Shown piece after piece: positions 51,127 through 60,137 of a stretch of 64,000 bases of DNA. Position 1 is the first letter of the stretch, and each line of letters starts with the position of its first letter. The notes below the pieces were generated by a model that did not search any database, was not told the origin of the DNA, and saw nothing but the letters and a program-made list of their open reading frames with translations. The translations under genes and the position numbers were made by a program. Source of the DNA: Pantanalinema rosaneae (GTDB lineage: Bacteria; Cyanobacteriota; Cyanobacteriia; Leptolyngbyales; Leptolyngbyaceae); contig NZ_JBLZFZ010000001.1 of assembly GCF_050753385.1 (NCBI RefSeq), forward strand, positions 62,001 to 126,000, written 5' to 3'.

Positions 51127-53868
51127 ATGAATATGATTCCTGTATCAGAGCGACAGAAACCGGTCAGTCTTGCCAACTTGCTCCACCGGACAACTAGCCG
51201 GATTTTGCAGTCCTTAACCTTGCCAGATATTTTGACCGCTACAGTGGCAGAAGTGCGATCATTCCTGGCAACTGATCGAGTGATGATTTATAAATTCCAC
51301 TCAAACGGTAGTGGTCAGGTGCTCGCGGAGTCAATTCTGGAACAACGGTTACCCTCCCTTCTGGGGCTGAATTTCCCTGCCGATGATATTCCCGCTTACG
51401 CCCGTGAGTTGTTTGCTCGATCGCGGATGCGCTCTGTGGTCGATGTCTCCAAACAACAGATTGGACAAAGTTTCGTCCGTCAGGCGGAGACTGGCGAAAT
51501 TATCCTTGATGAAATGCAGTATCGTACCGTTGAACCCTGCCATATCGAGTATTTGACGGCAATGGGAGTGCAGTCTTCTTTAGCCGTACCTATTTTGCAT
51601 GATCAGCAGCTTTGGGGGCTACTGGTGTCTCACCATTCCGAGCCACGCTCTACTCCAGCCGCAGAACTGCAAGCCGTACAAATGGTTGTGGATCAATTAG
51701 CTGTGGCGATCGCGCAATCTATCCTCTTGGAGCAGACCCAGGCAAAGGCGCACCGTGAAACCACCATTAATCGGATTGCCACACTACTACGCTCAGACCC
51801 TAGGATTGATTTGTTGGCAGCATTGGCGGAAACAGTGTCCGCCCTGCAAGGGGTCGGAGGTCGGCTCTATGTCACGCCAACTGCATTTGAACTGCAAGCC
51901 AGTACCACAGGGCACTTAGTTCAATTCCAAACCACCAGTGCAAGCGGACAACTCTATACCTGCGGCTTACAGCCTGACTGTTCTGAGCAGGGTATGGCAA
52001 CCGCGATCGAGCAAACAAATGCTTGGCAAACTGCCTTTGAGGCGGATCATCCCACCGTTTGGGCAATTCCAGATACTGAGCAGAGCACAGGCTTACAGTG
52101 GTTGCAATCCATCTGTCAACCCGTTAGTATCCGTGGCATCCTGATCATTCCTTTAGAATATGGTCAACGGCGGTTAGGCTACCTGACAATCTTCCGGACT
52201 ACCACCACAACGGAAACCCTATGGGCAGGACAGTTTGACCCCGATCAGCGCCAGAACCGCGCCCGCCAGTCATTTACGGCCTGGAAAGAATTGAAATTAA
52301 ACCAGATAGTGGATTGGCGATCGTCGGAGATTGAATTAGCCCAGGCTTTAGCCAGCCATTTTGCTGCCGCTATTTTACATACACAAATTCATGGGCAACT
52401 GGAATTGATCAATGCCAGCCTGGAACAACAGGTTCAGGAACGCACCCTGCAACTACAACAAACCGCCGAGCAACAGCAAGCCTTACTGGAAGTAGTCACT
52501 AAAATTCGCTCCTCGCTCACTCCCGAAACGCTGTTCCGGACAACAGCTGAGGAAGTTTGCCAGTTATTAAAAGCAGAACGGGTGGCGGTCTATCGCTTTA
52601 ATCCCGATTGGGGTGGTGAATTCATTCATGATTTTGAATCTACAACTCCAGAATGGCGAGGTATGTTGAGGCTCGGTGAAAACCTGGTGTGGAACGATAC
52701 CTACTTACAGGTGACGCAAGGTGGACGCTATCGCCATAATGAAACCTTTGCCGTAGATGATATCACCCAGGCAGGGTTATATCAGTGTCATGTTGATATT
52801 CTCAACCAGTTTCATATTCAGGCATTTGCGATCGCGCCGATTTTCGTCGGTCAGGAACTCTGGGGATTACTGGCTGCCTATCAGCATTCGGCTCCCCGCA
52901 TTTGGGATGCTTCGGAAGTGAAGTTTCTCGCCCAAACCGCCGCCCAACTGGGTATGGCATTGCAGCAAGCCGAGTTATTAGCCCAAACCCGTCAGCAAGC
53001 CGAGGATCTGGCACAAACCGTCGAAGAGTTACGCCGCACTCAAACCCAACTGATCCAAACGGAAAAGATTTCGAGTTTAGGGCAATTAGTGGCGGGAGTT
53101 GCCCATGAGATTAATAACCCTGTGAACTTTATTTATGGCAATCTTTCCCATGCCCATGAGTATGCGGAGGATTTGCTCAACCTGCTACAGAGCTATCAGG
53201 CAGACTACCCCAACCCAAGCGCCAGGGTACAGGCACAGGCCGATGCGATCGATCTAGAGTTTATTGCGGAGGATTTGCCCAAACTCCTGGGGTCTATGAA
53301 AGTAGGAGCCGATCGGATTCGGCAAATCGTGCTGTCACTACTCAATTTCTCGCGCCTGGATCAGGCAGAAAAGAAACCCGTTGATATCCATGAGGGGATT
53401 GAGAGTACGTTGTTGATTTTACAACATCGGTTAAAAGCGAAGCCAGAGCATCCGGGCATTGAGGTGAGCAAACACTATCAGAACCTCCCCCCCGTAGAAT
53501 GCTACGCTGGACAGCTTAATCAGGTATTTATGAATATTCTGAGTAATGCGATCGATGCGATCGAGCAAGCCCGCCCCAGCAGTACCACCACCCAACCCAG
53601 CCAGCTTACCATTCGTACCAGGCTGGGACACTCCCTTGATCGCCCCAGCATTGAGATCCACATTACCGATAATGGGCCGGGCATTCCAGATGCCATCAGA
53701 ACTCATATCTTTGATCCCTTCTTTACCACGAAACCCATTGGTAAAGGTACAGGGTTAGGACTGTCCATCAGTCATCAGATTGTGGTTGAAAAGCATCATG
53801 GCGTACTCACATGCTTGTCACAACCAGGACAGGGCACAGAGTTTGTGATTGAAATTCCCATTCGTTAG
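51127..53868 (+). CDS. Knotless phytochrome / cyanobacteriochrome histidine kinase
   Basis: 913 residues, no membrane helix. Domains: GAF1 (about 20-200) of phytochrome type with DIPAYARELFARSRMRSVVD and a Cys138-His139 in VEPCHIEYLTAMGV; PHY-like region (about 215-425) with WAGQFDP and ARQSFTAW, where phytochromes have PRxSF; coiled coil; GAF2 (about 450-615) of cyanobacteriochrome type with DDITQAGLYQCHVDIL (Cys554-His555) and FVGQELWGLLAAYQ; then histidine kinase with GVAHEINNPVNF (His660), NILSNAIDAIEQ, DNGPGI and GKGTGLGLS. Both GAFs have the bilin-attachment Cys-His pair, so two chromophores are possible. No N-terminal PAS, hence Cph2-like. Start ATG 51127. No partner regulator is adjacent. 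Confidence 0.88.
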   Translation: MNMIPVSERQKPVSLANLLHRTTSRILQSLTLPDILTATVAEVRSFLATDRVMIYKFHSNGSGQVLAESILEQRLPSLLGLNFPADDIPAYARELFARSRMRSVVDVSKQQIGQSFVRQAETGEIILDEMQYRTVEPCHIEYLTAMGVQSSLAVPILHDQQLWGLLVSHHSEPRSTPAAELQAVQMVVDQLAVAIAQSILLEQTQAKAHRETTINRIATLLRSDPRIDLLAALAETVSALQGVGGRLYVTPTAFELQASTTGHLVQFQTTSASGQLYTCGLQPDCSEQGMATAIEQTNAWQTAFEADHPTVWAIPDTEQSTGLQWLQSICQPVSIRGILIIPLEYGQRRLGYLTIFRTTTTTETLWAGQFDPDQRQNRARQSFTAWKELKLNQIVDWRSSEIELAQALASHFAAAILHTQIHGQLELINASLEQQVQERTLQLQQTAEQQQALLEVVTKIRSSLTPETLFRTTAEEVCQLLKAERVAVYRFNPDWGGEFIHDFESTTPEWRGMLRLGENLVWNDTYLQVTQGGRYRHNETFAVDDITQAGLYQCHVDILNQFHIQAFAIAPIFVGQELWGLLAAYQHSAPRIWDASEVKFLAQTAAQLGMALQQAELLAQTRQQAEDLAQTVEELRRTQTQLIQTEKISSLGQLVAGVAHEINNPVNFIYGNLSHAHEYAEDLLNLLQSYQADYPNPSARVQAQADAIDLEFIAEDLPKLLGSMKVGADRIRQIVLSLLNFSRLDQAEKKPVDIHEGIESTLLILQHRLKAKPEHPGIEVSKHYQNLPPVECYAGQLNQVFMNILSNAIDAIEQARPSSTTTQPSQLTIRTRLGHSLDRPSIEIHITDNGPGIPDAIRTHIFDPFFTTKPIGKGTGLGLSISHQIVVEKHHGVLTCLSQPGQGTEFVIEIPIR

Positions 53869-54123
53869 CTCCTGAAACATCCAGGTGTCTGAGTCACTCA
53901 GACCACGATCGCCCTGCTCTTTCCCCGAAAACCGGAACAGCCCAGGTATTGAGGATGGGCGATCGCGCTCCAACAATGTGTATTTTTCAAAAAGAATCTC
54001 AGTAAAATTACCAGTTTTATACTATTCTTATTTTTCGTACCTAAACTAAAACGTGCTTGGATGTTTTGCCAGACTTTCCCCCGCTCTCTGGCAAAATCAA
54101 TGCTAGTTTCTGGAGAATCGCTC

Positions 54124-54363
54124 ATGAACAATTCAGAACAGGATGTATCTCATCAGCCATTAGGCGAGTCTTTACGTGAACTCGGTCTACTTTCAGATAC
54201 GCAGATTCGGATTATTTTATATGAACAGCAGCGATCGCCAGGAAAGCGATTTGGGGAGCTATTGAAAGCTAAAGGTTGGGTCAATCAAAAAACGATTGAT
54301 CTCCTGCTCCTGCGGCAGTGTCGCAGCCGCCTGTTATCGCTGCTAGAAAGAAACTCCGACTAA
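54124..54363 (+). CDS. Small hypothetical protein (79 aa)
   Basis: The ATG at 54124 begins MNNSEQDVSHQPLGESLREL; a longer frame opens at 54061 but the conserved-looking part starts here. The protein is helical and charged, with GLLSDTQIRIILYEQQ, RFGELLKAKGWVNQKTIDLLLLRQ, resembling the small helical domain found at the N-terminus of type II/IV pilus ATPases. No family could be assigned with certainty. It lies 255 bp after the phytochrome kinase; co-transcription is uncertain. Confidence 0.65.
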   Translation: MNNSEQDVSHQPLGESLRELGLLSDTQIRIILYEQQRSPGKRFGELLKAKGWVNQKTIDLLLLRQCRSRLLSLLERNSD

Positions 54364-54525
54364 TTGATCGAACCTAAATCCCATAAACCAAACTCCAGTA
54401 GTAGATTGCTGCTGGGGTTTTGATAGCAAAGCTAATGGTTTCAGTAAATTTGTTCTGGCAAGAAAAAATTAATGCTGAGGACATACAGCCGCCGTCTAGT
54501 CCCTGCGTTGAGTCCAGATTATCAA

Positions 54526-55833
54526 TTAACTAATAATGCCACGGCACTCGCCTAGCCCAATTTTAGGATAACCGGCTCGTTCACAATATCCTCTCAAAAT
54601 CACTTCGTCTCCGGCAAGTAGGAACGATCGCACCTCTCCAGTCGGTAGCTCGATCGGCTGAGTGCCCCGTTGAGTCGCTTCCAGTAAACATCCCTGTGTC
54701 CCACTTGCATCACCTGAGACAGTGCCACTGGCAAACAAATCCCCTGGACGCAGATTACAGCCGTTACTGGCATGGTGGGTCAGCATTTGGGCAACCGTCC
54801 AATACATCTGCTGAAACGAGCTAGAGCTTAAGCGTAAGGGAGGTAGATCCTGTTGGCGCATTTGGGCAGAGGTCAACCAAACTTCCAGCGTCAGGTCAAT
54901 GCCGCCATGCTGCTGATTGTCGGCTGAGGTGAGATAGGGTAAGGGTTGAGGATCGTCCGGCGATCGCTCAAAGGCGGCACAGCGAAAGGGAGCCAGGGCT
55001 TCTAGAGTTACAATCCAGGGAGAGATGGTTGTCGCAAAACTTTTGGCAAGAAACGGCCCCAGGGGTTGATATTCCCAGGCTTGTATATCTCGGGCTGACC
55101 AATCGTTGACTAAACAGAGTCCAAATATGTAATCTTCGGCCTGGGCGATCGCGATTGTTTCTCCTAACGCATTACCTGCGCCGACAAAACAGCCAACTTC
55201 TAACTCATAATCCAGCATTTGGCAGGGAGCAAAGATCGGGACTGTTTCCTGCGGGGTCTTTCGTTGTCCAGACGGACGCTGAATCGGTGTGCCACTGGGC
55301 ACGATCGACGATGCCCGTCCATGATAGGCGATCGGGACATATTTGTAATTGGGCAGTAAGGGATTGTCAGGACGAAACAGTTTGCCCACGTTGGTAGCAT
55401 GGAAAATCGAGGCATAGAAGTCTGTATAGTCTCCGATCGTCGCCGGAAGCAACAACTCTGCCGTTAGCATCGGGACTAAAATAGCGTTGGCAGCAGGTGG
55501 AGTGTGCCCTGCACTGAGCAACTGACTTAAATGCTGACGCAATTGGGATGAGGCAGTGCGTCCCAGTGCCATTAAGGGATTGAGGCCAGCAGCAGAACAG
55601 GCGGCTTGGAGGGCTTCTGGTAGGTCTTGCAATAACCCCAATTGGGAACAGACCGTTAAATCGAGGATTTGATCGCCGATCGCAACGCCAATCCGGGGGG
55701 AGTCTGCTCCATCCGGACGACGAAATACCCCCAAAGGCAAATTTTGGATGGGAAAATCACTGCCGGACTGATTTGCCGATTCTACCCAACTGCGCAAATT
55801 CGGATCATGAGTGGCATCAATGGTGCAAATCAT
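54526..55833 (-). CDS. fahA: Fumarylacetoacetase
   Basis: 435 residues. Hydrolyses fumarylacetoacetate to fumarate and acetoacetate, the last step of tyrosine/homogentisate degradation. The FAA hydrolase fold is clear: DYTDFYASIFHATNVGKLFRPDNPLLPNY, PIAYHGRASSIVPSG, LDYELEVGCFVG (metal ligands Asp and Glu), LVNDWSARDIQAWEYQPLGPFL and SGTVSGDASGTQGCLLE. Length matches eukaryotic-type FahA. It overlaps the 304-aa gene by 4 nt (ATGA), so translation is coupled. Confidence 0.96.
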   Translation of the reverse strand: MICTIDATHDPNLRSWVESANQSGSDFPIQNLPLGVFRRPDGADSPRIGVAIGDQILDLTVCSQLGLLQDLPEALQAACSAAGLNPLMALGRTASSQLRQHLSQLLSAGHTPPAANAILVPMLTAELLLPATIGDYTDFYASIFHATNVGKLFRPDNPLLPNYKYVPIAYHGRASSIVPSGTPIQRPSGQRKTPQETVPIFAPCQMLDYELEVGCFVGAGNALGETIAIAQAEDYIFGLCLVNDWSARDIQAWEYQPLGPFLAKSFATTISPWIVTLEALAPFRCAAFERSPDDPQPLPYLTSADNQQHGGIDLTLEVWLTSAQMRQQDLPPLRLSSSSFQQMYWTVAQMLTHHASNGCNLRPGDLFASGTVSGDASGTQGCLLEATQRGTQPIELPTGEVRSFLLAGDEVILRGYCERAGYPKIGLGECRGIIS

Positions 55834-56744
55834 AGCAGTCCTAAAGTATGAAGATCAGTGATCGGGTCTTGGAATGAACAGGAGCCAAAGGAGTGAAAAA
55901 ATTGTTGGCGAGACTGGTTAATTTCAGGAATTGATAGAGTGCGATCGTGCCACCTGATCGCTGTATCGGTAAATTGCAGTGGTGCGATCGTCAATGTTTC
56001 TAGAAGTGCAGTAGCTTCATCAAGTGACAGGCTTTGCTGATACACCAATGCCGCTAGCACCACGACATTGAGAAACCCATGCATCATCGCAACTGGACTA
56101 TGCGGTTGCTCCGTCAGGAGATGTTTGCCCCGCAGGGGATGATGTAAACCCGCCGTCGCTTTAAATGGAATTCCTGCGGCTGCCAGAGCTAAGATCCGGT
56201 GACTGAGTTGGTGACTATCCGGAAAAGCGACTGCTGTTACACCGCCTGTCCGCAGTTTCGCGGCTCTGTTCGTTTGCTGCAAGACGCTCAGGTAGGGTGC
56301 TAACTCGGCATCCCCTGGAATTTCAAAAAACGCTGGTACGCTAGAGGGTAAATGCTGACAAACTTGAAAAATTTGCTCCGGCGGCAGGGGAGCAATTTCC
56401 CAAGCGGCGATCGTCATCCCTGTCTCAGGGTTTCCCCCACTCAAATCATTCATTGCTTGCAGTGTCGCCAGTTCCGCCATCCAATCCTTGGACAAAATTA
56501 CACTCAGTGCCCAGGACGTAGTTGATTGCTGATCAGGAGCAAGTGTAGCTAGAGCTTGATCCAGTTCCACTAAGCGACTGGCTGGAATCACAAAATGATT
56601 AAGCATCCAGGCATAGGGTGAAACCTTAGCTCGATCGTAGACGGCGATCGCGTCCGGGAGACTGAGTTGGGCAGGTGGAAAGAGTCCAGCATAGTCCACG
56701 ATCGAGGTTAGTAGTGCTTGCAACGACATCAACACCCGATTCAC
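55830..56744 (-). CDS. Hypothetical protein of the tyrosine-degradation operon
   Basis: 304 residues of unknown family, between the Lrp-type regulator and fahA. Segments with barrel-like character include SIVDYAGLFPPAQLSLPDA, AKLRTGGVTAVAFPD and FKATAGLHHPLRG followed by MMHGFLNVVVLA. Such proteins occur beside FAA hydrolases in other bacteria. It is coupled to fahA by a 4-nt overlap. Because maleylacetoacetate isomerase is not seen in the cluster, it is one candidate for that step, but there is no motif evidence. The ATG at 56742-56744 or M6 could start it. Confidence 0.78.
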   Translation of the reverse strand: MNRVLMSLQALLTSIVDYAGLFPPAQLSLPDAIAVYDRAKVSPYAWMLNHFVIPASRLVELDQALATLAPDQQSTTSWALSVILSKDWMAELATLQAMNDLSGGNPETGMTIAAWEIAPLPPEQIFQVCQHLPSSVPAFFEIPGDAELAPYLSVLQQTNRAAKLRTGGVTAVAFPDSHQLSHRILALAAAGIPFKATAGLHHPLRGKHLLTEQPHSPVAMMHGFLNVVVLAALVYQQSLSLDEATALLETLTIAPLQFTDTAIRWHDRTLSIPEINQSRQQFFHSFGSCSFQDPITDLHTLGLL

Positions 56745-56773
56745 CTCCCTGTACTCTAACGCAATTCAGCCAG

Positions 56774-57310
56774 TTAACGATTTGCTTCCAAACTATCTAA
56801 TGGTAGCGAGGTAGACACCTTCACTTCACTCAACACAATACTGGTACGAACTTTATCGACTCCCGGTAACTTTCTAATCTTCTCCGTTAAGAATTGTTCA
56901 AGCTGTTGCGGATTCGTGACCACCACCTTTAATAAATAATCAAATTCTCCTGTTAAATGATGACATTCCAGCACTTCCGGTAATCCTTGCACCTGTTCAC
57001 AGAACTGCCCGACAGATTCCGGCTGTTCATGGGTAAGTGTCACCTGAGTAAAACATAGCAGATCTAATCCCAACGCTTCCCGATTAACGAGCGTCACATA
57101 CCCTTCAATAAAACCATGTTCTTCCAGGCGTTTTAACCGCTTTTGTAACCCTGGAGGGGAAAGCTGGAGTTGGCGGGCTAATTCAGCACTACTGATTCGA
57201 CTATTGGCTTGCAGTAGTCGCAATAACAGCCGATCTTTTTGATCTAATGGCTTCAGTTGCTCGGTTGGTTTAATCATAGGCTGAACTGATACAGAGGGCA
57301 ATGTGAGCAA
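56774..57310 (-). CDS. Lrp/AsnC-family transcriptional regulator
   Basis: 178 residues. N-terminal helix-turn-helix LDQKDRLLLRLLQANSRISSAELARQLQLSPPGLQKRLKRLEEHGFI, then the RAM ligand domain (LLCFTQVTLTHEQ, LECHHLTGEFDYLLKVVV, LPGVDKVRTSIVLSEVK). Lrp-type regulators respond to amino acids. Its position between the fahA branch and the divergent hppD operon makes tyrosine or an aromatic intermediate the probable ligand. The long N-terminal tail (about 20 residues) may start at M12 instead. Confidence 0.92.
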   Translation of the reverse strand: MLTLPSVSVQPMIKPTEQLKPLDQKDRLLLRLLQANSRISSAELARQLQLSPPGLQKRLKRLEEHGFIEGYVTLVNREALGLDLLCFTQVTLTHEQPESVGQFCEQVQGLPEVLECHHLTGEFDYLLKVVVTNPQQLEQFLTEKIRKLPGVDKVRTSIVLSEVKVSTSLPLDSLEANR

Positions 57311-57705
57311 CTTATTTCTCTAGATGTATGAAGCCACCAAAATTTATCAGTATCTTAGGAGAAGATGAACCCCGAATCAAGCTTAACAGTTAATTATATT
57401 CACTGGACGAGCCTTAAGGGTTAAATCTATAATCTAAGTACGGCTTCTCAGTTTAGTTTATTAACTATTCTGAGAAGCCTTAGGAACGCCACATCCAAGT
57501 TGAGGCTGCAAATCTCATAGTTGCTTCAACGGTTATTCTTACTTGCAAATTTGACGCTGACAACACTGTATCGGTGATTGTAAGAGGTTGCCGACGGTAT
57601 CAGTTGGCATTGATTCTTGAGTATTGTTTTTGTAGTTGCCAGTTAGATGCAGCCACAATGACAATTAACTAATGTTTTATCCTGCCTCTGTCTAGGAGGA
57701 AGTGC
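57311..57705. other. Divergent control region of tyrosine-degradation genes
   Basis: 395 bp between the Lrp-type gene and hppD, holding promoters of both arms of the cluster. A long hairpin (57442-57479) is listed separately. The rest is AT-rich. No short gene was seen. Confidence 0.5.
57442..57479 (+). promoter_or_regulatory. Long hairpin upstream of hppD
   Basis: Perfect 10-bp arms GGCTTCTCAG (57442-57451) and CTGAGAAGCC (57470-57479), 18-nt loop. An outer CTAAG/CTTAG pairing is possible past a 3-nt bulge. It lies 226-264 bp before the hppD ATG. It could be a terminator, a leader-RNA element or a regulator site. Confidence 0.4.
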
Positions 57706-58797
57706 ATGAGTGATTTCTTTCCCATTCTCCGGTACGATCATCTGGAATTTTATGTTGGCAATGCTAGACAGGCGGCAGGCTTCTACGAAACATTTTTTGG
57801 ATTTCAGAATACTGCCCACCGAGGCTTAGAGACAGGGAGCCGTAAAGTTGCCTCCTATGTGATGGAACAGGGAGGCATCCGCTTCGTCTTGAGTACCGCC
57901 TTAAGTTCCGAGCATCCGATCGCCCAACAGGTGCTCAAACATGGTGATCATGTAGCGGTGATTGCCCTGGAAGTCCCGGATGCGGTGGCTACCTATCGCC
58001 ATGTGACTGCCCAAGGAGCCATAGGTGCAATTCCGCCTACGATCGCTGAGGATGAATTTGGTCTCCTTCGCTATGCGGCGATCCATGCCTACGGAGATGT
58101 ATTAATCAAATTCGTCGATCGCCAGAACTACCAGGGAATCTTTGCCCCGGAATTCCAGCCGCAGCCGACTGTATCCGAGAATCGAGGTGTGGGGTTACAG
58201 GCGATCGATCACATTGTCGCGAATGTTGAGTTGGGTGACATGGATCGATGGGTGCAGTTTTTTGCGGACACGATGGGATTTCAACTGTTGATTCAATTTG
58301 ATGATCAGGCAATTTCCACTGAATATTCAGCCTTAATGTCAAAAGTGATGCGCGATCGCTCCGGTCGCATTAAATTTCCCATTAACGAGCCAGCGTCCGG
58401 CAAAGGCAAATCCCAGATTCAAGAATATTTAGACTATCATCAAGGTGCAGGCATTCAACATATTGCTTGCTCGACTCCAGATATCATTACTACCGTCAGC
58501 AAACTGCGGCAAGCGGGAGTGCAGTTTCTGCATGTCCCCGCCACCTATTATCAAGATCTGACTGCCCGCGTTGGCAGGATCGATGAATCGATCGACCAGC
58601 TAGCCGAACTCGGGATTTTAGTTGATCGGGATCAGGAGGGCTATTTACTGCAAATCTTTACGCAACCGGTTGAGGATCGCCCCACGTTATTTTTTGAAAT
58701 CATCCAACGTCACGGAGCCAGTAGCTTTGGTGAAGGTAATTTTAAGTCTTTATTTGAGGCGATCGAACGGGAACAAGCCCTACGGGGTAATCTTTAG
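57706..58797 (+). CDS. hppD: 4-Hydroxyphenylpyruvate dioxygenase
   Basis: 363 residues. Fe(II) enzyme converting 4-hydroxyphenylpyruvate to homogentisate. Two glyoxalase-like halves: LRYDHLEFYVGNARQAAGFYETFFGF at the N-terminus; the C-terminal iron site has H in QAIDHIVANVE, H in AGIQHIACSTPDI and E in PTLFFEIIQRHG, with the end GASSFGEGNFKSLFEAIEREQ. The ribosome site AGGAGGA precedes ATG 57706. In cyanobacteria homogentisate also feeds tocopherol synthesis; here hmgA follows within 120 bp, so degradation is likely. Confidence 0.96.
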   Translation: MSDFFPILRYDHLEFYVGNARQAAGFYETFFGFQNTAHRGLETGSRKVASYVMEQGGIRFVLSTALSSEHPIAQQVLKHGDHVAVIALEVPDAVATYRHVTAQGAIGAIPPTIAEDEFGLLRYAAIHAYGDVLIKFVDRQNYQGIFAPEFQPQPTVSENRGVGLQAIDHIVANVELGDMDRWVQFFADTMGFQLLIQFDDQAISTEYSALMSKVMRDRSGRIKFPINEPASGKGKSQIQEYLDYHQGAGIQHIACSTPDIITTVSKLRQAGVQFLHVPATYYQDLTARVGRIDESIDQLAELGILVDRDQEGYLLQIFTQPVEDRPTLFFEIIQRHGASSFGEGNFKSLFEAIEREQALRGNL

Positions 58798-58914
58798 CAC
58801 GATCGCTCAACTCAGTTACGTCTAAACTCATCTTGATCGGTAAAACCTTACCCCGTTCTATCTCTATGCCCCCACCTACCCCATCCTGCCGTCCGGTCTT
58901 CATGAGGTAAGACC

Positions 58915-60072
58915 ATGCCCTACTACTACCGCCTTGGTTCCATTCCCCATAAGCGCCATACCCAATTTCGCCAACCCGATGGTTCACTGTACCACGAAGA
59001 GTTGATGGGAATTCATGGCTTTACTGGCATTCAATCCCTTCTATATCATCTGCATCCCCCAACTCAGATTGATAGAATTCATTTAGAACATAAAATTACC
59101 CTAGAGTTTGAGGATTTTGGCGCATTACGGCATCGTCATCTACGCACTGGCAAAGTATCTAGTCAAGGGGACGCGATCGCAGCTAAAATTCCTCTATTAG
59201 CGAATAGCGATGTGTGTATTTCCGTGACTCACCCGACGGCACCCATGACCTATTGGTATCGGTTTGCCCACGGGGATGAAGTCATCTTTGTGCATGAGGG
59301 TAGCGGCATCCTGGAAACCCAGTATGGCAGTTTGCATTATCGTTCCGGTGACTATTTAGTCATTCCCACCGGGGTCATGTGGCGAATTCTACCCGATGTC
59401 GGAGAGTCGCAACGAATGTTGATGATTGAGGCGCAGGGGCATATTGAACCCCCGGCTCGTTATTTAAATCGCTATGGTCAGTTTTTGGAACATGCGCCTT
59501 ATAACGAACGAGATTTGCGCCCACCAGACGCGTTAATTCCCCACGATCAGGTGGGTGAGTTTGAGGTGCGAGTGAAATCCCGCGATCGCATCACGACCTA
59601 TATTTACCATCACCATCCCTTAGATGTGGTTGGCTGGGATGGCTATTTATACCCCTATGCCCTGAACATTCATGACTTTGAACCTGTCACAGGGCGAATT
59701 CACCAGCCCCCACCCGTACATCAGACTTTTGAATCGACGGGGTTTGTGATCTGTTCCTTTGTCCCCCGGTTATTTGATTATCATCCCTTAGCAATTCCAG
59801 CCCCCTATAACCATTCCAATGTCGATTCCGATGAGGTGCTGTATTATGCGGCTGGCAATTTTATGTCGCGCAAGGGCATCGAGCGATCGTCGATCACCGT
59901 CCATCCCAACGGCATTCCCCACGGACCACATCCCGGCATGTATGAGGGATCGATCGGTAAAGATCGCACCGACGAATTAGCCGTGATGATTGACACGTTC
60001 CGTCCCTTGAAATTCACTCAGCACGCGATCGAGATTGAGGATAGGCAGTATTCCTATAGCTGGATGGTTTAA
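58915..60072 (+). CDS. hmgA: Homogentisate 1,2-dioxygenase
   Basis: 385 residues, cupin fold, opens the homogentisate ring to maleylacetoacetate with Fe(II). The diagnostic stretch is PYNHSNVDSDEVLYYAAGNF and HPNGIPHGPHPG, containing the His/Glu iron ligands. GIHGFTGIQSLLYHLHPP at the N-terminus also fits. It is shorter than the eukaryotic form of about 430-445 residues. ATG at 58915 with GAGGTAAG ribosome site. Second gene of the plus-strand operon. Confidence 0.93.
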   Translation: MPYYYRLGSIPHKRHTQFRQPDGSLYHEELMGIHGFTGIQSLLYHLHPPTQIDRIHLEHKITLEFEDFGALRHRHLRTGKVSSQGDAIAAKIPLLANSDVCISVTHPTAPMTYWYRFAHGDEVIFVHEGSGILETQYGSLHYRSGDYLVIPTGVMWRILPDVGESQRMLMIEAQGHIEPPARYLNRYGQFLEHAPYNERDLRPPDALIPHDQVGEFEVRVKSRDRITTYIYHHHPLDVVGWDGYLYPYALNIHDFEPVTGRIHQPPPVHQTFESTGFVICSFVPRLFDYHPLAIPAPYNHSNVDSDEVLYYAAGNFMSRKGIERSSITVHPNGIPHGPHPGMYEGSIGKDRTDELAVMIDTFRPLKFTQHAIEIEDRQYSYSWMV

Positions 60073-60137
60073 AGCCTGTTGTTTGCAATGAAATCATCGG
60101 GTTAAACGTTGTGCTTCAAGGTTAGGAGGAAGGATCG

